Shown here in pieces: positions 36,246-45,834 of a DNA stretch of 64,000 nt (the first letter of the stretch is position 1; every line of letters starts with the position of its first letter). The position numbers were made by a program, and so were the translations under genes. The DNA is from Sporocytophaga myxococcoides DSM 11118 (GTDB taxonomy: Bacteria; Bacteroidota; Bacteroidia; Cytophagales; Cytophagaceae): the NCBI RefSeq assembly GCF_000426725.1, contig NZ_AUFX01000003.1, positions 372,001 through 436,000 of the forward strand, written 5' to 3'. Below the pieces are notes generated by a model. That model was given only the letters and a program-made list of their open reading frames with translations, was not told where the DNA came from and did no database searches.

Positions 36246-36410
36246 ATGAGAGAAGCCCATATAACTGATATTGAAGACTTACTGGTTAGTGAAGAGGAAA
36301 CATTTACATTAGAAAAAGATTTTATTGAAAAAGTTAAGGTACTTGGCATTAAAGAAATTGAACCGCTTCTGGAAGAGTATGTCAAAATAATAGGTAGACT
36401 CGAAAAGTAA
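36246..36410 (+). CDS. Small acidic hypothetical protein, 54 residues
   Basis: ATG at 36246 to TAA at 36408-36410. The product (MREAHITDIEDLLVSEEET...) is charged, Glu/Lys-rich and predicted helical, with no membrane segment. It lies 43 bases after the frameshifted lipoprotein. Codon use resembles that of neighbours; the coding call rests on length and composition only. Confidence 0.45.
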   Translation: MREAHITDIEDLLVSEEETFTLEKDFIEKVKVLGIKEIEPLLEEYVKIIGRLEK

Positions 36411-36730
36411 CAATTTCTTACACTTTTAAGGGACCTGTTTATTGAGTTTAAAAAACTTGCTTAAGATATTTAATTAATATCTATGATTTACAGAAGTCGA
36501 TTTCTCTTCTCAACTGTTATCATACTTTTCCTATAATAAGACTTAACAAAGTAATACTGTTTCTGGTAACTTGCACAAACTACTTTTTAATTACTTATTA
36601 CTTTTGATCATAATATGTTGCTTGAGTTAATTCAACTTAATACTTTCATATAAACTTTACCACCAATTTTATATTAAACATTTTGTTCTTATTGAGGTTT
36701 GCGAGTTAGCTTAAACATAACCCATTCATT
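36411..36730. other. Intergenic before the ELWxxDGT protein
   Basis: 320 AT-rich bases with no gene, repeat or hairpin that I can support. It should hold the promoter of the following gene. Confidence 0.4.
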
Positions 36731-39325
36731 ATGAGAAACAAAATATATCTACCAGCACTTATTTTTTTACTTTTCACATTAAATAAAATCATTGCTCAAC
36801 CTATACTTGTAACAACTGTACCACCTGAGAGCTACAGCTATTTCAAGGCATTGAACAAACTTTATTTTTTTGATAAAGATAGTTTATGGACCTCAGATGG
36901 AACGTCTGGTGGTACTACATTTCTTAAAGATCTTGGTCAAAGAGGAGTATCCTTTTCGGAATTTTCCTCTTCAACTGTAGCCTATGAATTGAGTAGCTCC
37001 TTTGTATTTGTAACAAAAAAAGCCTCTGTGATGAGCCTTTGGAGGAGCAATGGCACTGCAACAGGAACTGTTTCTATTGCCAATTACAATTTCATAAAGC
37101 CATTAGGTGTGCTCAATAATGAGTTCTATTATGGTGCACTTACCGGTACGATCTCCAGATTATATAAGATAGGAAATACCGGTTCCCCTGTTCTTCTAAA
37201 GACAATAAATCTAGAACCATTTTCAAAACGAGATTCGATTTTTCAAAGAGAATTTGATGATCATGAAGTTTTAGGCAATTCATTGTTTTTCCGAGTTGAA
37301 CCTTCAGGCACTTCAACGACCGCAGAGCTATGGAAAACCAACGGTACAGCTGCAGGAACTGTAAAAGTAAAAGATATTCCCGGAGTTAGTGAATTTCCAA
37401 ACTTCACTAACGTTAATGGAACCCTCTTTTTTGCTGAAAATAGCTTTCCTGTTAAGCTTTGGAAAAGCAATGGCACTAATGGAAACACTGTCATTGTAAA
37501 AAGCTTTTCAGAAGAGTTTAATTTCATATCTTCTTTTGCCGCATATAAAGGAAAACTTATTTTTAATCAGAACTCATTACTTTTTTCAAACTCATATCTT
37601 TATGTGTCAGATGGAACTGAAAACGGTACTAATATTATTAAAGTACTTCCTAGAGGAGGCGAAGGAACAGCTGTATTGCAAGCCGGCATAATAAATGATC
37701 AACTTGCTTTTTTTAATACCTCGATAGAAGAGCCAGCGGTTTTATTCAGATCAGATGCTACTCCTTCAGGTACTATCCTTGTCAAAGAGCTTGCTGTTCC
37801 TGGTCTTGGAGAGGTTGAAAATTTATCAGATTACCTCTTTTTTTCAAGTCCTCTTGAACTATTCGGAGCATTTCAGCTAGGTCAATCTGATCTTACTACT
37901 CCAAACACCCTTCCAGTGAAAGTTCTTTTTCCCGGCACAGATTTTCCAACTTCTCAAAGTCTGGTAAATTTGAATAATGTCCTCTATTTTACAACTATCG
38001 AAAATGGTATTAAGAAACTTTGGAAATATAATCCCAATGTGCCTAATCCCTTAACAGCTTATTTTACGGTTGTTAATGCTCTGACTGATCAGGATAGAGC
38101 TCTTTTGAGAGAGAACGACACGATTGTCAAATACCAGCAGGAAACCATCAACATCCGTTATAATCCACTATCAAACCCTGGTAGTGTGAAGTTTATTCTC
38201 AATGGGTCTACTTTCAGGGTTGAAAATGAAGCACCATTTGCTTTGGCAGGTGATAATAATGGAAACTACAATGCTTGGCTTCCTTCAAACCAGGGATACT
38301 ATACAATTGTAGCTCAGGAATTTTCCGGAAACAATGGAACAGGTACATTGCTGAGATCTACAACAATAAATTTCTTTGTGCAGGTTATAAACTTTGGACA
38401 ATCACCTGTTGCAAATGCCGGGATAGATAAAAATATAACCTTGCCAACAACATCTACAACCTTTACAGGAAGCGCATCTTCACCTGGAGGAAGTATAATT
38501 GGAACACTTTGGACTTATATTAACGGTCCAGCTCAAAGTTTAGGCATTGATAATCCCGTAATTGCAAATCCAACATCTTTGACAACCAATGTGACTGGAT
38601 TTGTTGCACCTGGACAATATCTTTTCAGGCTCTCTGCAACCAATAATTTTGGCATCACTGCATACGATGATATCTATGTCAACGTAAATGGTCAATCAGT
38701 ATATGGTTTCAGAATTGTAAGAGGAGGAACAGAAGGTGATGGATTTTTAATCTCGGATGGAGATATAGTTAATCTGGCTTTATACGAAGCTACCAATCTT
38801 AACTTTCAAGCTCTTACAAGTCCTGAATCAATAGGTAGTGTCAGATTCAATTATGATGGCACTAACCGAACTGAAAATCAACCTCCTTATGCATTTTATG
38901 GTGATATCAATGGAGTATATAATGGAGGCCCAATTACAAACGGCAATCATACTTTGTCTGCAATTCCTTATACTGGGAATAATGCAACGGGCACAGCCGG
39001 TCTATCCAAAACAATTTCATTTACTGTAATTAATGGAGCTTCTTCATTAAGAGCTGGAACAACTACATCTGCGCACACTGCAACTTGTTATCCTAATCCA
39101 TCATCAGGAAATATGAATATAACTGTCTCCGTTGTTGAAGATAATTATAGCACCATAGAGATTTATGACGGTCGTGGAAATTTTGTTGAAAAGCTCTTTG
39201 AAGGAAGCGTTAACAATGATTCTGAACTTAACTTTATATGGAATTCACATAATAAAACGGGACTTTATCTATTAAAGATAAAGATGGGAGATAAAGAATC
39301 TATTGAAAAACTGATTGTATATTAA
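36731..39325 (+). CDS. ELWxxDGT-repeat secreted protein with T9SS domain
   Basis: 864 residues. A signal peptide (1-22) is followed by a beta-propeller-like region with ELWxxDGTxxGT-type repeats (LWTSDGTSGGT, LWRSNGTATGT, LWKTNGTAAGT, LWKSNGTNGNT, and more diverged copies to about 430). Next come Ig/PKD-like beta domains (about 450-760, including SPVANAGIDKNITLP) and a type A T9SS sorting domain (CYPNPSSGNMNI to the end). It is probably displayed on or released from the surface; binding or adhesion is an inference. It ends at a strong terminator. Confidence 0.85.
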   Translation: MRNKIYLPALIFLLFTLNKIIAQPILVTTVPPESYSYFKALNKLYFFDKDSLWTSDGTSGGTTFLKDLGQRGVSFSEFSSSTVAYELSSSFVFVTKKASVMSLWRSNGTATGTVSIANYNFIKPLGVLNNEFYYGALTGTISRLYKIGNTGSPVLLKTINLEPFSKRDSIFQREFDDHEVLGNSLFFRVEPSGTSTTAELWKTNGTAAGTVKVKDIPGVSEFPNFTNVNGTLFFAENSFPVKLWKSNGTNGNTVIVKSFSEEFNFISSFAAYKGKLIFNQNSLLFSNSYLYVSDGTENGTNIIKVLPRGGEGTAVLQAGIINDQLAFFNTSIEEPAVLFRSDATPSGTILVKELAVPGLGEVENLSDYLFFSSPLELFGAFQLGQSDLTTPNTLPVKVLFPGTDFPTSQSLVNLNNVLYFTTIENGIKKLWKYNPNVPNPLTAYFTVVNALTDQDRALLRENDTIVKYQQETINIRYNPLSNPGSVKFILNGSTFRVENEAPFALAGDNNGNYNAWLPSNQGYYTIVAQEFSGNNGTGTLLRSTTINFFVQVINFGQSPVANAGIDKNITLPTTSTTFTGSASSPGGSIIGTLWTYINGPAQSLGIDNPVIANPTSLTTNVTGFVAPGQYLFRLSATNNFGITAYDDIYVNVNGQSVYGFRIVRGGTEGDGFLISDGDIVNLALYEATNLNFQALTSPESIGSVRFNYDGTNRTENQPPYAFYGDINGVYNGGPITNGNHTLSAIPYTGNNATGTAGLSKTISFTVINGASSLRAGTTTSAHTATCYPNPSSGNMNITVSVVEDNYSTIEIYDGRGNFVEKLFEGSVNNDSELNFIWNSHNKTGLYLLKIKMGDKESIEKLIVY

Positions 39326-39348
39326 ATTTATTTTTGATATTGAGATTT

Positions 39349-39400
39349 ATAAGAGAGATACTTTATTTGATATCTCTCTTATCTCTCTTATTACTTTTTA
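39349..39400 (+). terminator. Intrinsic terminator of the ELWxxDGT gene
   Basis: ATAAGAGAGATA (39349-39360) pairs perfectly with TATCTCTCTTAT (39371-39382), followed by a pyrimidine-rich tail. Confidence 0.75.
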
Positions 39401-39493
39401 ACTACCCCTTTATTCATCAGATTCATTAGTTTCCTAAACACATACTTCCCTCAATTGAAAATTCACATTGGTTAAACATCCAAAATATGCATA

Positions 39494-40102
39494 ATGATCT
39501 TATCTATTTTTATCCCATCAGATAAATCAACTCTTCTAATTAAACTTTTAACTCATATGCTATCATACGCGATTGATAACCTTTGCAGCACTGTTAACTT
39601 CAGCCATGCTGAAGAAAAAAAAGAATTTGAAAAGAATTTTTACAAAGCTTTTAATAAATTAAAAGAACAGAAATTCATCAGGAGCATTTGGAACTGGGAT
39701 GATGATCAACAGACAATCAGTTTTAAGATACCTAATGAACGAATAACCATCTATACATATAAAAATGAAAGAGAACAAAATGTCATGTATTCGGGAGGGC
39801 TTTTCGATCGTGAATATTGTCAATTTGATAAATTCGGATTTCAGCCACCTGTGACTAATGATAAATACATGGAAGTATTAACTTTATTTTCAACTAGTCA
39901 TTTCGATAGGAACTTATATAATGTTGAAAAAATATTTATAAAGGAATACTGCTGTGAACAAGCTCGAGAACAAGGCTGCAAATTTATTCTTGCCACCTGT
40001 ACTCCTCTCCTACTAAGACTTTATTTGAAATGGGGATTTAAAGTAATTGAAACAAGAGAACTTAACGGTGCAATCAGACATTTGATACAACTTGATTTAT
40101 AA
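39494..40102 (+). CDS. GNAT-like acyltransferase-fold protein (hypothetical)
   Basis: 202 residues. The C-terminal half has features of a GNAT acetyltransferase: a VEKIFIKEYCCEQAREQGCK helix and RLYLKWGFKVIET, a typical end pattern of acyl-CoA-binding folds. The N-terminal half shows no known domain. No signal peptide. The substrate is unknown and the call rests on fold-like patterns only. It is followed by a terminator. Confidence 0.5.
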   Translation: MILSIFIPSDKSTLLIKLLTHMLSYAIDNLCSTVNFSHAEEKKEFEKNFYKAFNKLKEQKFIRSIWNWDDDQQTISFKIPNERITIYTYKNEREQNVMYSGGLFDREYCQFDKFGFQPPVTNDKYMEVLTLFSTSHFDRNLYNVEKIFIKEYCCEQAREQGCKFILATCTPLLLRLYLKWGFKVIETRELNGAIRHLIQLDL

Positions 40103-40132
40103 GTAACTTTTTTGCTTTACCCCAGGACTAAC

Positions 40133-40190
40133 AAAATCAAAGACATTGTGCAAACATAATACTTTGCTTGATGTCTTTGGTTTTATTCTA
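40133..40190 (+). terminator. Intrinsic terminator after the acyltransferase-like gene
   Basis: AAAATCAAAGACAT (40133-40146) pairs with ATGTCTTTGGTTTT (40171-40184), with one G-T pair, and inner GCAAA/TTTGC can extend it. A short T-rich run follows. Confidence 0.7.
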
Positions 40191-40269
40191 AAAATTGGTA
40201 CTTAATACATTGCAAACAAATGAATATACACTATATTCAGCCTTTATTACCTATTTATAGAATACTAAA

Positions 40270-40932
40270 ATGAACATTATTAAAATATTACTTTTTATTC
40301 TTTTCACTTCTACCACTATATGCGGACAAACAATCAACTCCTCTGTTCCAAAGAAAATTGATAAGACCGGAAGATATATCTTTTATCTTCATGGAAGAAT
40401 CATTGAAGAACAAGGTATCAATGCAGCTCACCCTACATTTGGAGAATATAGATATTTAGATATTCTCGATTCACTAAAAACACACAACTTCAATGTAATT
40501 AGTGAAGCAAGGCAAAAAAATACCGATGATATTTTATACGCAGAAAAAGTCTTTAAACAAATAGATACTCTTATAAATGCAGGAGTTGATCCAGATAAGA
40601 TCTTTGTTTTCGGAGCATCTAAAGGTGCATATATAACACTCTGGATTTCTTCGAAAGCTTTAAATAAAAACCTCAATTTTATTGTTATGGGAGCCTGCTC
40701 TGACGAAACTATTAATAAACTAAGTGGTCATAAAATCTGTGGAAATTTTTTATCCATATTCGAAGCTTCTGATAATTTTGCTGCGTCTTGTGTTTCTTTA
40801 TTGAAGGAGCAGAAATGCATATCAGATTTTCAAGAGATAAGATTAACTCTGAATAACAAACATGGATTTTTATATAAACCATATAGTGAATGGATGACAC
40901 CATTGATTAATTGGACCAACAAAATTGATTAA
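40270..40932 (+). CDS. Secreted alpha/beta hydrolase
   Basis: 220 residues with a signal peptide (1-20, ending ICGQ). GASKG (residues 115-119) carries the nucleophile Ser117 in a GxSxG elbow, and YLHGR (39-43) has the HG of the oxyanion region; NKHGF near 195 may provide the catalytic His. It resembles periplasmic esterase-like hydrolases. The substrate is not known. It lies 23 bases upstream of the polysaccharide deacetylase gene, likely the same transcript. Confidence 0.75.
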   Translation: MNIIKILLFILFTSTTICGQTINSSVPKKIDKTGRYIFYLHGRIIEEQGINAAHPTFGEYRYLDILDSLKTHNFNVISEARQKNTDDILYAEKVFKQIDTLINAGVDPDKIFVFGASKGAYITLWISSKALNKNLNFIVMGACSDETINKLSGHKICGNFLSIFEASDNFAASCVSLLKEQKCISDFQEIRLTLNNKHGFLYKPYSEWMTPLINWTNKID

Positions 40933-40955
40933 TTATAAATCAATACTTTATACTT

Positions 40956-41882
40956 ATGAGAGTAATGTTATTTTTTTGTCTGACTTTATTCACCGCCAAT
41001 TTGTGTGCGCAAAACAAATACATTTGTATCACTGTAGATGATTTACCAACCGTAACTTATGGTCAAAATAATGACAAAATAATAACTGATAAATTAATCC
41101 AATCCTTTATAAAGTTTAAAATACCAGCAATAGGTTATGTTAATGAAGCTAAACTTTACACAGATGGTAAAATAGATTCATCAAAAATTGATTTATTAAG
41201 AATGTGGTTAGAAAGTGGTAACGATTTAGGAAACCACACTTACTCTCATCTTGACTTCAATACAGTTGAAGATTCCGTATATTTCAATGATATTTTAAAT
41301 GGAGGAATAATAACAGGTAGGTTAATGAATGAGTATGGAAAAGAATTAAGGTACTTCAGACATCCGTTTTTGCATACAGGCATGAATGAATCAAGAAATA
41401 CTTCATTAGAAAATTTCCTCAAACAACACCATTATACCTCTGCTCCTGTAACAATTGACAATGATGATTATCTATTCGCAAGGTTTTACAATCAAGCATT
41501 TCTTCAAAAGGATGATAGTTTAATGATCAAAATAGGAAATTGCTATGTTGACTATATGGAGAAAAAACTTATTTACTTTGAACAAAAGTCAAACGAAGTT
41601 TTTGGCAAGGCTATTGCTCAGACCTTGTTAATCCATGCTAGTCTTTTAAATGCAGATTTCATGGATGAGTTAGCAATCATGTATCAAAAACACAATTATA
41701 AATTCATCTCACAAAAAAAAGTATTACGTGACAAAGCTTACAAAAGCCCTGATAATTATTTTACAAAAAGGGGAATTTCCTGGATCTATAGATGGGGATT
41801 CACTAAAGGAATGAATGAAAGTATGACAACCGGAGATATTACCACTCCGGAATATATCATCAATATGTCAAATGAGTATTAA
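40956..41882 (+). CDS. Polysaccharide deacetylase (NodB/CE4 family)
   Basis: 308 residues with a signal peptide (1-19, ending LCAQ). The catalytic TVDD pair is at residues 26-29 and the zinc motif GNHTYSH at 92-98 (H94, H98), as in CE4 deacetylases of peptidoglycan or chitin-like polymers. Other motifs (RHPFLHTG) also fit. It is followed 20 bases later by the NamZ-type gene, so it probably modifies peptidoglycan-derived sugars in the periplasm. Confidence 0.85.
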   Translation: MRVMLFFCLTLFTANLCAQNKYICITVDDLPTVTYGQNNDKIITDKLIQSFIKFKIPAIGYVNEAKLYTDGKIDSSKIDLLRMWLESGNDLGNHTYSHLDFNTVEDSVYFNDILNGGIITGRLMNEYGKELRYFRHPFLHTGMNESRNTSLENFLKQHHYTSAPVTIDNDDYLFARFYNQAFLQKDDSLMIKIGNCYVDYMEKKLIYFEQKSNEVFGKAIAQTLLIHASLLNADFMDELAIMYQKHNYKFISQKKVLRDKAYKSPDNYFTKRGISWIYRWGFTKGMNESMTTGDITTPEYIINMSNEY

Positions 41883-41902
41883 TGTAACTTGATTTGTTTT
41901 TT

Positions 41903-43126
41903 ATGGTACGAATTATATTTCCTTCTTGTGTGCTGTTTATATTAATTTTCATTCTGAGCGCAATAAATCTTAAAAGAGATACTACAATGGCTTCAGGTGA
42001 AAATTTCATAATAGCGGGAGCTGACCAGGTTGAGCTTTACCTTCCTTCCCTGAAAGGGAAAAGGGTTGGAATGATGGTTAATCAAACATCCATTATTGGC
42101 AATAAATCAATTGTTGATAGCTTACTTTCCTTAAACATCGCAATTAAAACCATATTCGGCCCGGAACATGGTTTCCGATCTAATGCCAGCAATGGTGCTG
42201 CAATAAAGGATGAAATAGACGAAAAAACTGGCATACCCATTATTTCCTTATATGGCAAAAAAAGAAAACCATCAAAACAGGACATGGATTCCATTGATGT
42301 CATGATTTTTGATATACAGGATGTTGGTTGTCGCTTTTATACAAATATTAATAAGCTTTTTGATGTGATGGAGGCATGTGCAGAAAATCAAAAAGAGTTA
42401 ATAATATTGGATCGCCCAAATCCTAATGGCTATGTAGATGGTCCTGTATTAGATATGAAGCTTAAATCAGGCATAGGAAAATTCCCAATACCAATTACAC
42501 ATGGACTAACCCTTGGAGAATTTGCGCAAATGGTGAATGGTGAAAAATGGCTTCCCAATAATCTGCATTGTAACCTCAGAATCATTAAAGTCAAAAATTA
42601 TAATCACGATTTGTATTATAAATTACCTGTAAAACCCTCTCCCAATCTTAACACGCAACAGTCTGTTATGCTTTATCCGTCACTATGTTTGTTTGAAGGC
42701 ACAGTCATCAGCCAAGGCAGAGGTACTCAAATGCCCTTTACCGTATTAGGAAGTCCGGATCTCAAAGGCATGTATACATATTCATTTACGCCAAAAAGTA
42801 TTGCAGGAATGAGTGAAACGCCTCTATACAAAGACCAAATATGTTATGGTTTGGATTTGCAAAGCTTTGACACAAAGAAATTACACCAAACAGGAAAGAT
42901 TAATTTAAAGTGGCTTATTGAGTTTTATAATAAATATCCATCTAAGGAGTATTTTTTTGATACTTCTAAAAGCAATCAAATTGGTGATTTTGACAAGTTA
43001 GCAGGAACGACAGATCTCAAAAAGCAAATTATAAATGGTGTGTCTGAGAAAGAAATACGAGACAGCTGGGAACCTCAATTATCAAAATATAAAGAGATGA
43101 GAAAGAAATATTTACTCTATCCCTGA
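41903..43126 (+). CDS. DUF1343/NamZ exo-beta-N-acetylmuramidase family protein
   Basis: 407 residues from the ATG at 41903; the frame opens at a TTG three codons earlier. A signal/anchor segment (about 4-22) precedes the DUF1343 body: MMVNQTSI, GPEHGFRSNASNGA, DVGCRFYTNI, LDRPNPNG, PSPNLNTQQ and FEGT, all family motifs. NamZ enzymes remove terminal MurNAc from peptidoglycan fragments in Bacteroidota. Together with the deacetylase and hydrolase upstream it makes a likely peptidoglycan turnover unit. Confidence 0.9.
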   Translation: MVRIIFPSCVLFILIFILSAINLKRDTTMASGENFIIAGADQVELYLPSLKGKRVGMMVNQTSIIGNKSIVDSLLSLNIAIKTIFGPEHGFRSNASNGAAIKDEIDEKTGIPIISLYGKKRKPSKQDMDSIDVMIFDIQDVGCRFYTNINKLFDVMEACAENQKELIILDRPNPNGYVDGPVLDMKLKSGIGKFPIPITHGLTLGEFAQMVNGEKWLPNNLHCNLRIIKVKNYNHDLYYKLPVKPSPNLNTQQSVMLYPSLCLFEGTVISQGRGTQMPFTVLGSPDLKGMYTYSFTPKSIAGMSETPLYKDQICYGLDLQSFDTKKLHQTGKINLKWLIEFYNKYPSKEYFFDTSKSNQIGDFDKLAGTTDLKKQIINGVSEKEIRDSWEPQLSKYKEMRKKYLLYP

Positions 43127-43263
43127 GCAGAGAGGCCATGCATGGCGCCTCTCTATCGAGGAATGCCCTTTTAATTTATCAAGACACAATAATCGGAAAC
43201 AATATTTGTCTGCAATATTTGATCCTCATAAATCCTATCACCATTCACCATTGCATTCCAACT

Positions 43264-45465
43264 TCAACTCATTTCTGCCGTAGCCTTTAACTCCTTCTTT
43301 CTAAGGTTAGGCAAATAAACAAAAAAAGTAGTTCCTTTACCTGCTTCACTTTTTAGATCGATAGTACCGTTAAGTTTTTCAATGGCATTTTTGACAAGGT
43401 AAAGCCCAAGGCCACTCCCCTTTGAATAATCTGTGGCTCTGAAAAACATGTCAAATACCTTTGCCTGAAATTCCCTTTCTATACCAATTCCATTATCTTC
43501 AAAAGTAATTAATACACCTTTTTTATGATCCGCGATTGTAACCCTTATAAATGAATCTTTTTGCTTTCTGGAATATTTTAAAGCATTTTCAAGAAGATTT
43601 AGAAATATAGTATTAAGGTATCTGCTATCACTGAATAATTCATTAACCGCATAGTTATCAATGGAAATATCTATCTTCTGCAAATAATCAGTTTTCCGAA
43701 GCACCGCCAATGTATTTCTAATCAGAATGTCAGGATCAATAAGTGTAAGGTCTATCTGTCCTTCTTTTATTTTAGTAAGCTCTATAAGATTATATATAAT
43801 TTCATTGAGTCTGATTAAAGTTAAATCTATCTGTGAAAAATATTCAACCGCAACAGGATCCTTTATCTCCATTCTGGCAGTAGAACATAAGCCTTTAAGG
43901 GAAGCTACAGGGCCTTTGAGATCATGCGAAACTTTATAACAGAAAGTGTCCAATTCCTGATTTTTATATAATAATTCTGACTCTGCCTGCTTTCTTTCTG
44001 AGATATCCTGAACTACCCAAATCTGATATTCTGGTATTCCATATTTATCAAACTTCAATGAACAGGTTAAGTACACCCATATCATCTTACCAGAACGATG
44101 TTTTATCTGCTGCTCAAGGGTTATGTTTTCCATGCTATTCAGTAATAGTTTGCCATACTGTTCTCCATTCATTTCTAAGGTATCTCTTATGAATTTTCTG
44201 GAGGTATTCAGATTGAGTAGTTCATCAGCACTAAAGCCCAATATTTCACACAGTTTTTTATTTACCCTCAATACCGTACCGGTAAAATCTATATGCGCGA
44301 TGCCGACAGCTGCTTGCTCAAATGTAGATCTAAAATCGAGTTCACTTTTAAGAAGAGCGACATTTTGTTTTTCTATTTTATTGGAATATTCTTTAATCTC
44401 CTTCATACCATCCTGTATGGTTGTTACCATTGAAATAAATCTTCTGCTTAAGATACCTACTTCATCTTTATCTGAAAATTTAATACCACTAAAACCATCA
44501 GTAAAGTTACTTTTAACAACTCGTTCAAGCTCTGTCGTTAATGTCCTGATTGGCTTGGTGAGCACAGACGAAAAGAAAAAACTTAAGCCCAATGAAATTA
44601 AAATGCAAATAGATAAAACTCCAAACAACATTTTCTTCAGGTCATCTTTCAGGCTATCATTGAGCACAACAGTTTCCTCCTCTATGCCAGCCATCAGCTG
44701 CCTTATTTTCTGATTATGAACTATGAGCCTGCCCAATAAACCAGCTTCATTGCTATATCCTATTGAACGTTCTACTGACACTACATCTTTAAAAGTTTTG
44801 AGATAATCATCCAGTGCCAGATTAACCTTTTCGGCAATGTCCCTTGGAATCTTTTTAGTCTGCAATACATCCCTTTTTGCTTCTCCAATCAGATATTCAT
44901 TATTAAATACATATAAAGAATCTTTAGAGATAAAATAATCTTTTTCATTTTGCATAAGGCTCTCAAGAATCTCTGCACCAATGAATGATCTGAACTTATG
45001 TAAGGACTCTTTTCTTTTCTTCAATTCTCCTTCCAGACCGTAAATATGTGTTCCCCTCTTTTCAATGGTTCCAACAAGGTATCCGAATGTTCTCTGGTAA
45101 TCTTCGATTTCACGCAATACTTCTTTCAATTGAAGTTTCATTGGTTCATTCTTATTCAGAAGAGATTCGTTTAAAAGGCTTTCTATTGTTAGGTCTATTT
45201 CTTCAATCAGTTGCTGATGCTTTTTTATATATGTACTTGTATGAGTAAAATGATAAGTAGGCTTTTTTGAATCATAATGAACAAAATCCTGTTCAACAGC
45301 ATTCAAGGAAAACACCATGTATGAAACATTATGAATTGTGTGAATCATTCTATAACTCAGTTCACGCTGATTCAGGAAATAAATAAAACAACAACCCATC
45401 GATATTATTATCCCGACAAAAATGCTATAAACCAGAAAAAGCCTGAGCTTAATTTTACTAAACAT
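43264..45465 (-). CDS. PAS-domain sensor histidine kinase (HAMP-PAS-HisKA-HATPase)
   Basis: 733 residues from the ATG at 45465 (MFSKIKLRLF), where the first transmembrane helix starts; the frame opens 16 codons earlier. A periplasmic region (about 35-285) lies between two membrane helices, then HAMP, a PAS domain (about 370-490), the HisKA helix with VSHDLKGPVASLKG, and an HATPase domain (NLLENALKYS, DNGIGIE, GSGLGLYLV). It is an inner membrane sensor kinase. No cognate response regulator lies beside it except the divergent receiver-like gene, which lacks the phospho-acceptor. Confidence 0.88.
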   Translation of the reverse strand: MFSKIKLRLFLVYSIFVGIIISMGCCFIYFLNQRELSYRMIHTIHNVSYMVFSLNAVEQDFVHYDSKKPTYHFTHTSTYIKKHQQLIEEIDLTIESLLNESLLNKNEPMKLQLKEVLREIEDYQRTFGYLVGTIEKRGTHIYGLEGELKKRKESLHKFRSFIGAEILESLMQNEKDYFISKDSLYVFNNEYLIGEAKRDVLQTKKIPRDIAEKVNLALDDYLKTFKDVVSVERSIGYSNEAGLLGRLIVHNQKIRQLMAGIEEETVVLNDSLKDDLKKMLFGVLSICILISLGLSFFFSSVLTKPIRTLTTELERVVKSNFTDGFSGIKFSDKDEVGILSRRFISMVTTIQDGMKEIKEYSNKIEKQNVALLKSELDFRSTFEQAAVGIAHIDFTGTVLRVNKKLCEILGFSADELLNLNTSRKFIRDTLEMNGEQYGKLLLNSMENITLEQQIKHRSGKMIWVYLTCSLKFDKYGIPEYQIWVVQDISERKQAESELLYKNQELDTFCYKVSHDLKGPVASLKGLCSTARMEIKDPVAVEYFSQIDLTLIRLNEIIYNLIELTKIKEGQIDLTLIDPDILIRNTLAVLRKTDYLQKIDISIDNYAVNELFSDSRYLNTIFLNLLENALKYSRKQKDSFIRVTIADHKKGVLITFEDNGIGIEREFQAKVFDMFFRATDYSKGSGLGLYLVKNAIEKLNGTIDLKSEAGKGTTFFVYLPNLRKKELKATAEMS

Positions 45466-45834
45466 GTTACTCTTAATATTTCGAGGCAAGTACGAACAAA
45501 GAAGAATGGTCAACCAAAAAGTTATATTAAGTTTTCATTAGGATTCCGTTAAGAAAATTCAACTTCCTAAAAGGCTGAGTTGTACGGTTTCATATTATTA
45601 AATACTATACATTATAAAAAATAGTAAACATTCAATAATAAATTTAGTTATTTGAAGAATAATTTATTTATTAGCCTAAAGTTCAATATTTTATCATTCC
45701 TTCCGAGAAATTAATTCCATTAGCCGGTCGCAGAGTAATTCGGGAGATCTAATTTCAGGGAAATCCCGCAATTTCCTGAATTTTGTAACAATGTTTGTTA
45801 TCGAATCGTACAAAAACTATAAAATCGGTGGCTT
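45466..45834. other. Divergent intergenic region with two inverted repeats
   Basis: 369 bases between the kinase and the receiver-like gene. Two inverted repeats sit before the latter: TTCAGGGAAAT/ATTTCCTGAA (45754-45780) and TAACAA-tgt-TTGTTA (45786-45800). Either may be an operator; no gene is seen. Confidence 0.4.

Noticed and set aside
43129-43154. Hairpin AGAGAGGC/GCCTCTCT after the NamZ gene
   Set aside because: Stem is good but no T-run follows on either strand, so I do not call it an intrinsic terminator.
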